DNA from: Allobosea sp. Leaf344
Lineage (GTDB): Bacteria; Pseudomonadota; Alphaproteobacteria; Rhizobiales; Beijerinckiaceae
Assembly: GCF_001426225.1 (NCBI RefSeq)
Contig: NZ_LMRT01000013.1
Coordinates: forward strand, 520,117 to 584,116
Reading direction: 5' to 3'
DNA length: 64,000 nucleotides
In this document: positions 44,697 through 55,021 of the stretch, piece by piece
Position numbering within the stretch: position 1 is the stretch's first letter
How the letters are laid out: each line of letters begins with the position of its first letter
The notes under the pieces: generated by a model
The model's database searches: none
What the model saw: only the letters and a program-made list of their open reading frames with translations
What the model was told of the DNA's origin: nothing
Made by a program: the position numbers and the translations under genes

Positions 44697-45440
44697 GTGG
44701 AGAATGCTCTTCTCGTCGGCCTGTCGCGTCAGATGGCACTGACGCGGGAGCTGGACGTCATCGCCAACAACATCGCCAATACCGGCACGAACGGCTTCAA
44801 GGCGCGTTCGTCGCGGTTCAACGAATTCATCATGCCGGTGGCGAGCGCCGAGGCCTTTCTGCGCCCGGACCGCCCGGTCTCCTATGTCGTCGACAAGGGC
44901 ACCCCGCTCGATCTGAGCCAAGGCCCGGTGCAGCGTACCGGCAATCCGCTGGATGTCGCGCTGCGGGACGACAACTACCTCGTCGTGCAGTCGCCCAATG
45001 GCGAACGCTACACCCGCGCCGGCTCGCTGCAGGTCAACCAGCGCGGCGAGCTCGTGACGCAATCCGGGATGCGGGTGCTGGGGGAGGGCGGCCCGATCGT
45101 CTTCGGGCCCGGCGAGGCCGACGCCAAGATCGCCGCAGACGGCACCGTCTCCAGCGATCAGGGCATTCGCGGCAAGCTGCGCCAGGTGCGCTTCGCCAAT
45201 GCCCAGGCGCTCGTCAATGACGGGGCCAATCTGTTCTCCTCGCCGACACCGGCTCTGCCGGCCGGCCCGCAGGCGCGGCTCGAAACCGGCGCGGTCGAAG
45301 CCTCCAACGTCAAGGCCGTGGTCGAGCTGACCCGGCTGATGGAGGTGCAGCGCTCCTATCAGAGCCTCGCCAACATCATGTCGAAATCCGACGAGCTGCG
45401 CAGCAGGGCGATCAGCCGCCTTGCCGACCAGCAGGCCTGA
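44697..45440 (+). CDS. flgF: Flagellar proximal rod protein FlgF
   Basis: A 247-residue rod protein from a GTG at 44697. It opens with LLVGLSRQMALTRELDVIAN and the rod signature NNIANTGTNGFKARS, and its C-terminus has VVELTRLMEVQRSYQSLANI. It forms part of the proximal rod and heads the flgF-flgG-flgA-flgH operon behind a consensus sigma-54 promoter. Confidence 0.96.
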   Translation: MENALLVGLSRQMALTRELDVIANNIANTGTNGFKARSSRFNEFIMPVASAEAFLRPDRPVSYVVDKGTPLDLSQGPVQRTGNPLDVALRDDNYLVVQSPNGERYTRAGSLQVNQRGELVTQSGMRVLGEGGPIVFGPGEADAKIAADGTVSSDQGIRGKLRQVRFANAQALVNDGANLFSSPTPALPAGPQARLETGAVEASNVKAVVELTRLMEVQRSYQSLANIMSKSDELRSRAISRLADQQA

Positions 45441-45460
45441 TCCGGAACGGAACCCAGAGA

Positions 45461-46252
45461 ATGCGCGCCCTTCAGACCGCCGCGACCGGCATGATGGCCC
45501 AGGAACTCAACGTCCAGGTCATCTCCAACAACATCGCCAACGTCCGCACCACCGGCTACAAGCGCCAGCGGGCGCATTTCCAGGACCTGCTCTACGAGAA
45601 TTACCGCCGCGCCGGGTCCGCCACCTCCGACCAGAACACGCAGGTGCCGGCCGGCATCGCGATCGGCTCGGGCGTCAAGACCGTCTCGACCGGCCGGGTG
45701 ATGACCCAGGGCAACCTGACCCCGACCGAAAAGCAGTTCGACGTGGCGATCCGCGGCGACGGCTTCTTCAAGGTCCGCATGCCGGATGGCCGCACCACCT
45801 ATTCCCGCGACGGGTCCTTCGACCTCGATGCCCAGGGCCAGCTCGTGACCCGCGACGGCTATCAGGTGGAGCCCGGCATCACCATCCCGAACAACGCCAC
45901 CAGCGTCAGCATCAACGCCCAGGGCACGGTCGAGGTCCAGATCCCGGGGCAGACGGCGGCGCAGGCGGTGGGGCAGATCCAGCTCTCGCGCTTCGTCAAC
46001 AAGGTCGGGCTGGAATCGATCGGCGACAACCTCTTCGTCGAGACCGGGGCCTCCGGCGCGGCGATCGACGGGTTCGGCGGCGGCGAGGGCTTCGGCACGC
46101 TGCAGCAGAACTATCTCGAGGAAGGCAATGTGCAGGCGGTGACGGAGCTGTCCTCGCTGATCGCCGCGCAGCGCGCCTATGAAATGAACTCCAAGGTCAT
46201 CACCGCCGCCGACCAGATGATGTCGGCGACGAGCCAGATGTTCCGCGGCTAG
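45461..46252 (+). CDS. flgG: Flagellar distal rod protein FlgG
   Basis: A 263-residue distal rod protein: MRALQTAATGMMAQELNVQV at the start, then SNNIANVRTTGYKRQR and FQDLLYENYRRAG, and the C-terminal EGNVQAVTELSSLIAAQRAY helix. All are highly conserved FlgG features. It starts 20 bases after flgF. Confidence 0.97.
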   Translation: MRALQTAATGMMAQELNVQVISNNIANVRTTGYKRQRAHFQDLLYENYRRAGSATSDQNTQVPAGIAIGSGVKTVSTGRVMTQGNLTPTEKQFDVAIRGDGFFKVRMPDGRTTYSRDGSFDLDAQGQLVTRDGYQVEPGITIPNNATSVSINAQGTVEVQIPGQTAAQAVGQIQLSRFVNKVGLESIGDNLFVETGASGAAIDGFGGGEGFGTLQQNYLEEGNVQAVTELSSLIAAQRAYEMNSKVITAADQMMSATSQMFRG

Positions 46253-46267
46253 GCCTGAGGACGCATC

Positions 46268-47305
46268 ATGATCCGCCCCATCGCCAGCCTTCTCGCTCTC
46301 GCCTTCGCCGCCTCCGCGGCCGCGGCGCAGCCATCCCCGGCGCCGGTGACGCTGGCCTCGACCGCGCAGGAGCCCTCCAAGCCGCAGGCGCGGCTGCAGC
46401 TGCGCCCGGAAATCACGCTGTCCACCGATCTCGTCCGCTTCGGCGATCTCTTCGCCGGGCTTAGCGGCGACCTCGCCTCCCAGGCCGCTTTCCGCGCCCC
46501 CGCCCTCGGCGAAACCGGCACCATCCAGGTCAGCCGCATCATCCAGGCGGCGCGCGCGGCCGGCGTGCTGCCGGAGGCCGCGGAGCCCCGCAGCGACGGT
46601 TTCGCGCAGGTCGTGGTGACCCGTGCCGCCCGCCGGCTGATGGCGGCGGATCTCGAAGACGCGGTGAAGACCGGCCTGCAGGATCGCTACGGCTTCGACG
46701 CCCGGCCCTATGGCCTGTCGATCGACGGCGGCGCGCCGGCGATCGTGGTGGAGCCGGAGCTGACCGGCGACCTCGCCATCCAGGAGCTGAGCTATGATCC
46801 GCGCACCCGCCGCCTGCAGGCGCGGCTCGCCGTTCCCGGCAGCGCCGCGATGCGGCTGAAGCCGGTGCGGATCAGCGGCCAGCTGGTCGAGACGGTCGAT
46901 GTCGTGGTGCCGCGCCGCTCGATCGCCCGCGGCGAGACGCTGACGGCCGCCGACATCCTGGTCGAGCGGCGCCCCCGCGACGGGCTGCCGACCGAGCTGC
47001 TGGCCGATGCGCGCGCCGCCATCGCCAAGGTGGCGAAGCGGACGCTGACCCCCGGCATGCCGCTGCGCGCCGGCGACGTGCAGCGCGAGGAGATCGTCGG
47101 CAAGGGCGAGCTCGTCACCATCGTCTACCAGTCGCCCGGCCTGCTGATCACCATGCGCGGCAAGGCCGAGGAGGCCGGCGCGATGGGCGATGTCATCAGC
47201 ATCGTCAATCTTCAATCCAAGCGGACCCTGCAGGGCACCGTCAGCGGCTCCGGCCGGGTCTCCGTCCAGACCTCCTCCGCCGGCCGCGTGGCCCGCGCCC
47301 CCTGA
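46268..47305 (+). CDS. flgA: P-ring assembly chaperone FlgA
   Basis: A 345-residue protein with a signal peptide (MIRPIASLLALAFAASAAAA), an SAF-type domain and the C-terminal RRSIARGETLTAADILVERR-type segment of FlgA. It assists FlgI assembly in the periplasm. It is longer than enteric FlgA (about 220 residues) because of an N-terminal addition common in alphaproteobacteria. It lies 15 bases after flgG. Confidence 0.93.
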   Translation: MIRPIASLLALAFAASAAAAQPSPAPVTLASTAQEPSKPQARLQLRPEITLSTDLVRFGDLFAGLSGDLASQAAFRAPALGETGTIQVSRIIQAARAAGVLPEAAEPRSDGFAQVVVTRAARRLMAADLEDAVKTGLQDRYGFDARPYGLSIDGGAPAIVVEPELTGDLAIQELSYDPRTRRLQARLAVPGSAAMRLKPVRISGQLVETVDVVVPRRSIARGETLTAADILVERRPRDGLPTELLADARAAIAKVAKRTLTPGMPLRAGDVQREEIVGKGELVTIVYQSPGLLITMRGKAEEAGAMGDVISIVNLQSKRTLQGTVSGSGRVSVQTSSAGRVARAP

Positions 47306-47331
47306 CCCACCAGCGAGTTGAAAGACACGCC

Positions 47332-48084
47332 ATGACCACGCGCCGTTTCACGCAGATCACCAGCCTCCTCGCCCTCGGCGTCGCCCTCAGCGGCTGCGGC
47401 GCCGCCGACCGCCTCGCCAATGTCGGCGCGGCCCCGGCCCTCTCGCCGATCGAGGATCCCACGGCGCTGAAGGGCTACAAGCCCGTGCAGATGCCGATGC
47501 CGGCGATGGAACACGCCTCCTTCGCGCCGAATTCGCTCTGGCGCACCGGCTCGCGCGCCTTCTTCAAGGATCAGCGGGCGCGCATGGTCGGCGATCTGGT
47601 GACGGTGAAGGTGCGCGTCACCGACCGCGCCCAGCTCGACAACACCACCAAGCGCAGCCGCAAGAACGGCGAAGATGTCGGCGCCGACAACGCCTTCGGC
47701 TTCGAGAAGAAGCTGGACAATTTCCTGCCCAACGGCGCCAAGGCCGATTCGCTGCTCAAGCTCGATTCCGCCGCCTCCAGCGAAGGGTCCGGCTCGGTGC
47801 GGCGCGCCGAACAGCTGGCGACCAATGTCGCGGCCGTCGTCACCCAGACGCTGCCCAACGGCAATCTGGTGATCGAGGGCAAGCAGGAGATCCGGGTCAA
47901 TTTCGAGGTGCGTGAGCTAATCGTCGCCGGCGTGATCAGGCCCGAGGACATCGAATCCGACAATACGGTCGATTCCACCAAGATCGCCCAGGCGCGCATC
48001 GCCTATGGCGGGCGCGGGCAGATCACCGATGTGCAGCAGCCGCGCTACGGCCAGCAGGTGATGGACATCCTGCTGCCCTTCTGA
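47332..48084 (+). CDS. flgH: Flagellar L-ring lipoprotein FlgH
   Basis: A 250-residue lipoprotein with lipobox LSGC at residues 19-22 (lipidated Cys22) and family segments SLWRTGSRAFFKDQRARMVG, DLVTVKVRVTDRAQLDN and NLVIEGKQEIRVNFEVREL. It forms the outer-membrane L ring. It is last in its operon and starts 26 bases after flgA. Confidence 0.96.
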   Translation: MTTRRFTQITSLLALGVALSGCGAADRLANVGAAPALSPIEDPTALKGYKPVQMPMPAMEHASFAPNSLWRTGSRAFFKDQRARMVGDLVTVKVRVTDRAQLDNTTKRSRKNGEDVGADNAFGFEKKLDNFLPNGAKADSLLKLDSAASSEGSGSVRRAEQLATNVAAVVTQTLPNGNLVIEGKQEIRVNFEVRELIVAGVIRPEDIESDNTVDSTKIAQARIAYGGRGQITDVQQPRYGQQVMDILLPF

Positions 48085-48219
48085 GCCGCGCTTTCCCCGA
48101 TCCGGCCGGCGCGGAACGCTCCCCGCTTTCTCCGCGCCCGCCGGCGGGCGGTCTCTCCCGAGCCGCCCCTCGTCCCGGCCGCACGCCACGCTCCCCAAGC
48201 TCTCAGGCTGGCGGCCAGC

Positions 48220-48250
48220 AAAAAGCCCCGCGCTCTCCCGGCGCGGGGCT
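48220..48250 (-). terminator. Intrinsic terminator of dksA
   Basis: On the minus strand AGCCCCGCGC-loop-GCGCGGGGCT followed by TTTTT. It lies 30 bases after the dksA stop and could also stop flgH readthrough. Confidence 0.9.
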
Positions 48251-48279
48251 CTCGCGATCCGGATGGACGGCGTCCTGCT

Positions 48280-48702
48280 TCAATCGTCGCGGAAGACGCG
48301 CTCGTTGCGCTCGTGCCGCTCCTGCGCCTCCAGCGACAGGGTGGCGATCGGGCGGGCCTCGAGCCGCTTCAGCGAGATCGGCTCGCCCGTCTCCTCGCAA
48401 TAGCCATAGGAGCCATCGTCGATCCGGGCGATGGCGGCATCGATCTTGGCGATCAGCTTGCGCTGCCGGTCGCGGGCGCGCAGCTCGATCGCGCGGTCGG
48501 TTTCGGAGGAGGCGCGGTCGGCGATGTCGGGGTGGTTCTCGTTCTCGCTCTGCAGCGTCACGAGCGTCTCCTTGGCCTCCTTCAGGATCTCGTCCTTCCA
48601 GGCCATGAGCTTGCCGCGGAAATATTCGCGCTGCCGCTCGTTCATGAACGGTTCGGCATCCGTGGGCTTGTAGTCCGCGTCGAGAATGATCTGCTTCGAC
48701 AT
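48280..48702 (-). CDS. dksA: RNA-polymerase-binding transcription factor DksA
   Basis: A 140-residue protein with a coiled-coil N-terminal half (YFRGKLMAWKDEILKEAKET) and the TraR/DksA zinc-finger region GYCEETGEPISLKRLEARPI. Only one finger cysteine is left; the second pair is replaced (ATLSLEAQERHE). This is normal for alphaproteobacterial DksA. It acts with ppGpp on transcription in the stringent response. Confidence 0.95.
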   Translation of the reverse strand: MSKQIILDADYKPTDAEPFMNERQREYFRGKLMAWKDEILKEAKETLVTLQSENENHPDIADRASSETDRAIELRARDRQRKLIAKIDAAIARIDDGSYGYCEETGEPISLKRLEARPIATLSLEAQERHERNERVFRDD

Positions 48703-48888
48703 AGGCGCACTCTCTGAGTTGTCGTCTCGTCGCGCCCACCGACTTTGCCGAGGGTGGCCCGCCGATTTCGCGCCCTTATAGCGAGGGACATCGGTGGGAA
48801 CAATCGGATTGCAGGCCGCTATCCATACTGAATTTCAGGCGCGTCAAACTGGGGCGAGCCAGAGCGGGTCGGCCCTCCCGCGCGGGGC

Positions 48889-49917
48889 TCAGCGCAGCCT
48901 GGCCAGGGCCGCCGCGATGTCGGCCTCGATCAGCCGGGCGATCGGGCTGCGGTAATGCGAATGGTCGAAGAACTGATTCGGATCGCGCAGCTCCGGCCGG
49001 TCGCGCCGCCAGTCGATCAGCACCGTCTTGGGGCGGCGTTCGGCGAGCGCCGCGAAGGCTCTCGTACAGGCCTCGTTGGCCGCGGCATCGGCGCTGCCGG
49101 GCAGCGGCAGAGCGGTGGCGTAGAGCGGCGGGCGCAGCAGGACGAGGGCGGTGTCGGGCGCGGCGCTCAGCAAGGCTTCGAGCCGGGACGCGGCCGGGAA
49201 GGGGCCGGTCGCGTTACCGCCGCCGCCGCCATCCGAGCGCGCCTGCAGCCTGGCCCGGATCTCCGGATTGCTGGCGTAGCCGAGGCCGACATAATTCGGC
49301 TCATAATCCCAATAGCCGTCGGGCCGGGCGCGCTCGGCCTTGCGCGACAGCAGCAGGGCGACGCGGCGCGGCAGTTCCTCGACCACGTTCAGGCTGACGA
49401 GACCGGCGAGATACTCGCCCCAGCCGCGGGCGAAGAGCCAATAGGGGAAGGGCTTGTCATTGGGGAAGGCGGGGTCCGCCGTGCACCACATCGCGTCGAC
49501 GCCGACGATCACGGCCCGCGCGGCGCCCGGGTGATGGCGCAGGAACCAGTCGATCAGGGTCAGCGTCTCGCGCGGGCCGGTGGCCGGCGCGATCAGCGAG
49601 ACGAAGGGGATGCCGGTGGCCCGCGTCAGCTCCGCCGGGGAGAGCTGCTGCACATGGGAGTTGCCGAAGATCGCGGCCTGGAAGGCCGGATCGCGGCCGC
49701 GGCTGGCGGCGGCGGTGCGCGGCCCCTGCGGGCGGACCCCGCTTTCGAATGCGAGCGGCGTGCGGCCGGTATCGAAAGGATCGAGCAGCAGCGCCAGCCC
49801 GAGCAGGGCCGCCGTCAGCCCCGCCGCCGTGAGCAGCATCAGCCGCGAGAAGAGGCGCCAGTTCCGGGCGTCAGGCCCGGGACCTGCCGTCTCAGAACTG
49901 GAAATAGATGAATTCAT
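48889..49917 (-). CDS. SGNH/AlgJ-like acyl-transfer partner protein
   Basis: 342 residues from the ATG at 49917, which overlaps the upstream MBOAT gene by 26 bases. One N-terminal membrane helix lies at about residues 27-46. A GNSH motif (IFGNSHVQQLSPAEL) and a C-terminal FFDHSHYR segment give the Ser and Asp/His elements of an SGNH-type hydrolase, as in DltD/AlgJ/AlgX proteins. Such proteins transfer or remove acyl groups on exported polysaccharides together with MBOAT proteins. The polymer cannot be told from this locus, which lacks glycosyltransferases. Confidence 0.65.
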   Translation of the reverse strand: MNSSISSSETAGPGPDARNWRLFSRLMLLTAAGLTAALLGLALLLDPFDTGRTPLAFESGVRPQGPRTAAASRGRDPAFQAAIFGNSHVQQLSPAELTRATGIPFVSLIAPATGPRETLTLIDWFLRHHPGAARAVIVGVDAMWCTADPAFPNDKPFPYWLFARGWGEYLAGLVSLNVVEELPRRVALLLSRKAERARPDGYWDYEPNYVGLGYASNPEIRARLQARSDGGGGGNATGPFPAASRLEALLSAAPDTALVLLRPPLYATALPLPGSADAAANEACTRAFAALAERRPKTVLIDWRRDRPELRDPNQFFDHSHYRSPIARLIEADIAAALARLR

Positions 49918-51265
49918 AGTTCGAATCGTCGCCGATCTTGAGCAGGACGAGGACAAACAGGATGCCGGCGAGGATGGCGAGCCAGCGCGCGGGCGGCAAT
50001 CTGTGCACCAGCGCCCAGGCGGTGGGGCCGAGCATCGCGAAGGCCGCGGCCGGAAGCAGCGCCCGCCATTTGAAGCCCTGGCCGACCGGGGCGAGGCCGA
50101 ACAACCCCTTGTAGATCGCCATCGCGGCCTCGAAACTGGTGGCGCGGAACAGCACCCAGCACAAGGCCACGAAGACGAAGGTCAAAAGCCAGCCGAGCGG
50201 CTTCGGCATCGGCCAGCCGGCGCGGCGCCAGAACAGCGCGACGATCAGGGCCAGTCCATGCGCCACGCCCCAGGCGACATAGGTGAGGCCGGCGCCGTGC
50301 CAGAGCCCGCCCAGCGCCATGGTGGCGAACAGCGCCCAGACCTGGCGCGGCAGCCCGTGTTTCGAGCCGCCGAGCGCGATGTAGAGATAGTCGCGCAGGA
50401 AGCGCGACAGGGTCATGTGCCAGCGCCGCCAGAAATCCTGGATGCTGAGGGCGCGGTAGGGAATCTCGAAGTTCTGCGGCAGCACGATGCCGAAGAGCAG
50501 TGCGAGCCCCAGCGCCATGTCGGTATAGCCGGAGAAGTCGAAATAGATCTGGAAGGTGAAGGCCAAAGTCGCCTGCCACGCCTCGGCCATGGTGACGACC
50601 TTGCCGGCCGCCGCCGCGGCGAAGACCGGATTGGCGTATTCGGCGAGGGGATCGCCGATCAGCACCTTCTTGGCGAGGCCGGCGGTGAGCAGCATCAGTC
50701 CGCGGGCGATGCGCTCGGCCGCGTCCGGGCGCTGATAGGGGCGCTCCTCGAACTGGTGCATGATCTCGCGCCAGCGCACCAGCGGCCCGGCCAGCACCTG
50801 CGGGAAAAACGCGATGTAGAGTGCATAGCGCAGCAGATCATAGCGCGGCGCCTGGCCCCGCCTGAGATCGGTCAGATACATCACGTGGTGGAAGGTGAAG
50901 AAGGAGATGCCGAGCGGCAGCGCCAGATCGAGCTTCGGCGCCGGCAATCCCGGAATCATCCCCGCGAGATCGGCGAAGAAGTTGAAGTATTTGAAGAGCG
51001 CGAGGACGACGAGGTTGAGCACGATGGCGAGCGTGATCAGCCCGCCCGAGCGCGTTTTCTGGAAGAGCTCGGCGATCAGCCAGTTGACCAGAATCGAGGC
51101 CGCCAGCAGCGGCACGAAGCGCCAGTCCCAATAGCCGTAGAAGGCGAAGGACAGGGCCGCCAGCACGGGCAGCCGCCATTGCGGCGCGAAGCGCTCCGCC
51201 AGCCAGTGCAGGCCGAGCGCCAGCGGCAGGAAGGCGAGGAGGAAGGCGAAGGAGTTGAAGAGCAT
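49892..51265 (-). CDS. MBOAT family membrane O-acyltransferase (AlgI-like)
   Basis: A 457-residue protein with about ten hydrophobic helices. It carries WHMTLSRFLRDYLYIALGGS and GGLWHGAGLTYVAWGVAHGL, the latter with the catalytic MBOAT histidine; these match the AlgI/DltB type. It probably moves an acyl group across the membrane for modification of a surface polymer. It overlaps the SGNH gene downstream, which forms a two-gene acylation module like algI-algJ. Confidence 0.88.
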   Translation of the reverse strand: MLFNSFAFLLAFLPLALGLHWLAERFAPQWRLPVLAALSFAFYGYWDWRFVPLLAASILVNWLIAELFQKTRSGGLITLAIVLNLVVLALFKYFNFFADLAGMIPGLPAPKLDLALPLGISFFTFHHVMYLTDLRRGQAPRYDLLRYALYIAFFPQVLAGPLVRWREIMHQFEERPYQRPDAAERIARGLMLLTAGLAKKVLIGDPLAEYANPVFAAAAAGKVVTMAEAWQATLAFTFQIYFDFSGYTDMALGLALLFGIVLPQNFEIPYRALSIQDFWRRWHMTLSRFLRDYLYIALGGSKHGLPRQVWALFATMALGGLWHGAGLTYVAWGVAHGLALIVALFWRRAGWPMPKPLGWLLTFVFVALCWVLFRATSFEAAMAIYKGLFGLAPVGQGFKWRALLPAAAFAMLGPTAWALVHRLPPARWLAILAGILFVLVLLKIGDDSNYEFIYFQF

Positions 51266-51385
51266 CGGGCCGGCGGGATCGAGGGACGCGCCGGATTAGC
51301 CGATTATGCGGGGGCTGTCATGTCGCGGTGCCCGAGGCGCCGGCCGGCGCCGTCGGGGCCGGGGCGGTGAGTCCCGCGCGTCGCC

Positions 51386-52915
<1,530 letters not shown>

Positions 52916-53014
52916 GGCGGCGCTCCCGGGCAAAACTTTCTGCAACCGGATTAAGCAGCGCCGCCGCGCGAGTCCATCATCTGTTGGTAGCGGAATAGGC
53001 CGACGCGTTTCGCC

Positions 53015-53803
53015 TCAGCCGGCGAGCAGCAACAGGACGGCCGCGTCATATTCGATTCGCCGGATGGCGCGCCGCTCGGCCGCCTCCTCGTCCTGGCCCC
53101 AGATGCCGATCTGGTAATCCTCGTCGCAATGCGCGGCAGCCCAAATCGCGTCGGCATCGCGCAGCCCCTCGGCCAGCGCCAGCATCAGGATGGTGGAGCC
53201 GGTGAGCGTCATCACGTTATGGGCTCCCGCCAGCGCCAAAGGCGCGGGAAAGGCCTCGACCCGGCGCGCGACGGCGGCGAGCGTCGTCTCCGGCTGCGGC
53301 GCGAAGATCACCCCCTGGGCGAGGATGAAGCGGGCCTGCAGCCGCTGCTCGACCGCGTCCAGAACCGGATCCCAGGCGTCGGACTGGCGGGCGATCAGCG
53401 CCTCGGGCTCGGCCGCGCGGTAGCACAGGGCGTCGCTGCCGGCATAGCGGACGATCTCGTCCCGCACGGCCTGCTGCTGTTCGGAGACCCCGTCGAGCGC
53501 CGCATTCACCAGCCGGGTCAGCGGCATGCGCGCGGGGTCGATCACCTCCTGCATGGCCTGCCATTCCGCGGCCAGCGCGTCCGCGACCGGCCTGGAGCCG
53601 ACCGCCAGCGGATTGCGCGCCGGAGTGCGGGCGGTGCGCCCGTCGAGCGCGACATGATACAGCCCGTCGCGGGCGAGCACCTCGGCGCGCTCGTAGAAGC
53701 GCCTGGGCAGCGGGTTGCGCATCGCCTTCTGCGCCGCGGCGACGGGATCCGGCTGGCGCTGCCCGGCAGCGCCGAAACGGGCGAGAAAATCATCGGTCGA
53801 CAT
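53015..53803 (-). CDS. ATP12-family F1-ATPase assembly chaperone
   Basis: A 262-residue protein with FYERAEVLARDGLYHVALDG, ARMPLTRLVNAALDGVSEQQ and GSDALCYRAAEPEALIARQS, all typical of the ATP12 family. In mitochondria ATP12 assists assembly of the F1 alpha subunit; in alphaproteobacteria its role is presumed similar. It lies about 100 bases downstream-strand of the pccB start, possibly in a shared transcript. Confidence 0.9.
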   Translation of the reverse strand: MSTDDFLARFGAAGQRQPDPVAAAQKAMRNPLPRRFYERAEVLARDGLYHVALDGRTARTPARNPLAVGSRPVADALAAEWQAMQEVIDPARMPLTRLVNAALDGVSEQQQAVRDEIVRYAGSDALCYRAAEPEALIARQSDAWDPVLDAVEQRLQARFILAQGVIFAPQPETTLAAVARRVEAFPAPLALAGAHNVMTLTGSTILMLALAEGLRDADAIWAAAHCDEDYQIGIWGQDEEAAERRAIRRIEYDAAVLLLLAG

Positions 53804-53845
53804 GGCCGGGGCTTTAGCATGGGCCGGCGCGGCTTGTCGCGGGGT

Positions 53846-54841
53846 CTAGCCGAAGCGGTCGCGCCAGGCGGGCAGGGCGCCGGGAAAGGGCAGGGCGGTG
53901 GCGGCGTGGACGCCGCGCGCCACGGCCCGGGCCAGCACATCGGCCGCCGTGGCGCAGAGCTCCGCCAGCGCCAGCGCATCGGAGGGCGCGCCGGACCGGC
54001 CCGTCGCGGCGGCGAAGACGATGTCGCCGTCGAGCGGCGCATGGACCGGGCGCAGGGCGCGCGCGAGGCCGTCATGCGCCGCCAGAGCGAGCCGCTTGCA
54101 TTGCGCCTTGGTCAGCACCGCATCGGTGGCGACGAGCGCGATGGTGGTGTTCTCGCCGGGGCCGCCCTTGAAGCGGATGGCGAGATCCCGCGGGTCGATC
54201 CTGGCGGGCCAGCCCAGGCCGCCGAACTCGCCCTCCTGCTCATAGGGCGCCGCCCAGAAATGCGGCCCCTCGCCGATGGTGGCGGAGCCGACGGCGTTGA
54301 CCGCGACCAGCGCCCCGACAATCTGCCCGGTGGCGGCGCGGGCGCTGGCCGAGCCGATGCCGCCTTTCAGGTTCCGCGTCGTCGCGCCGAAGCCCGCCCC
54401 TTGCGTACCCAGCGCGAAATCGGCCGCGGCGCTCGCGATCGCAGCGGCGCCCAGCGCGCGGTAGGGCGAAAGCGCGCCGGTCCTGGCCCAGGGCTTGTCG
54501 CCGCCATTCAGCAGGTCGAACAGAATGGCCTGCGGCACGATCGGCACCCGCAGCCCGCCGACCGGGAAGCCGCGGTTCTGCGAAACGAGCCAGCCCATCG
54601 CGCCATCGGCCGCGGCCAGCCCATGCGCCGATCCGCCGGAGAGCACGATCGCGTCGACATGGCCGACCGTCATCTCCGGCTCGAGCAGCGCCGTCTCGCG
54701 GGCGCCCGGCGCGCCGCCCAAAATCGCGACCGAGGCGACGGTCGGACGGTCGAACAATGCGACGGTCACGCCCGTCGCGGCGGCCATGTCGTGCGCCTGA
54801 CCGATTTGCAGACCCGCGACATCGGTGATGAGATTGCGCAT
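53846..54841 (-). CDS. P1 family peptidase (DmpA-like Ntn hydrolase)
   Basis: 331 residues from the ATG at 54841 (MRNLITDVAGLQIGQAHDMA), preferred over an upstream ATG because the family starts at NLITDVxGxxVG. Conserved segments are VDAIVLSGGSAHGLAAADGA and ATTRNLKGGIGSASA, the latter around the self-processing Ser region. Members are self-cleaving aminopeptidases or amidases. It follows on the same strand as the ATP12 gene. Substrate unknown. Confidence 0.85.
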   Translation of the reverse strand: MRNLITDVAGLQIGQAHDMAAATGVTVALFDRPTVASVAILGGAPGARETALLEPEMTVGHVDAIVLSGGSAHGLAAADGAMGWLVSQNRGFPVGGLRVPIVPQAILFDLLNGGDKPWARTGALSPYRALGAAAIASAAADFALGTQGAGFGATTRNLKGGIGSASARAATGQIVGALVAVNAVGSATIGEGPHFWAAPYEQEGEFGGLGWPARIDPRDLAIRFKGGPGENTTIALVATDAVLTKAQCKRLALAAHDGLARALRPVHAPLDGDIVFAAATGRSGAPSDALALAELCATAADVLARAVARGVHAATALPFPGALPAWRDRFG

Positions 54842-55021
54842 GGAGGGCAGGGGCTGGAGGCTGGCTGGCGGGAGGCGAGGGAACGGCGGGCGGGCCGCCG
54901 CGTTGCCCGAGATCGGCACATTACTTTTTTTTCATGCTCGCGCCATCGCCGGGTGAGACCCTGGGGCGCAGCTTGCGGCGACCGAGCCCCGCCTGAACGA
55001 TCAGCCATCGGAGATCTGCCC

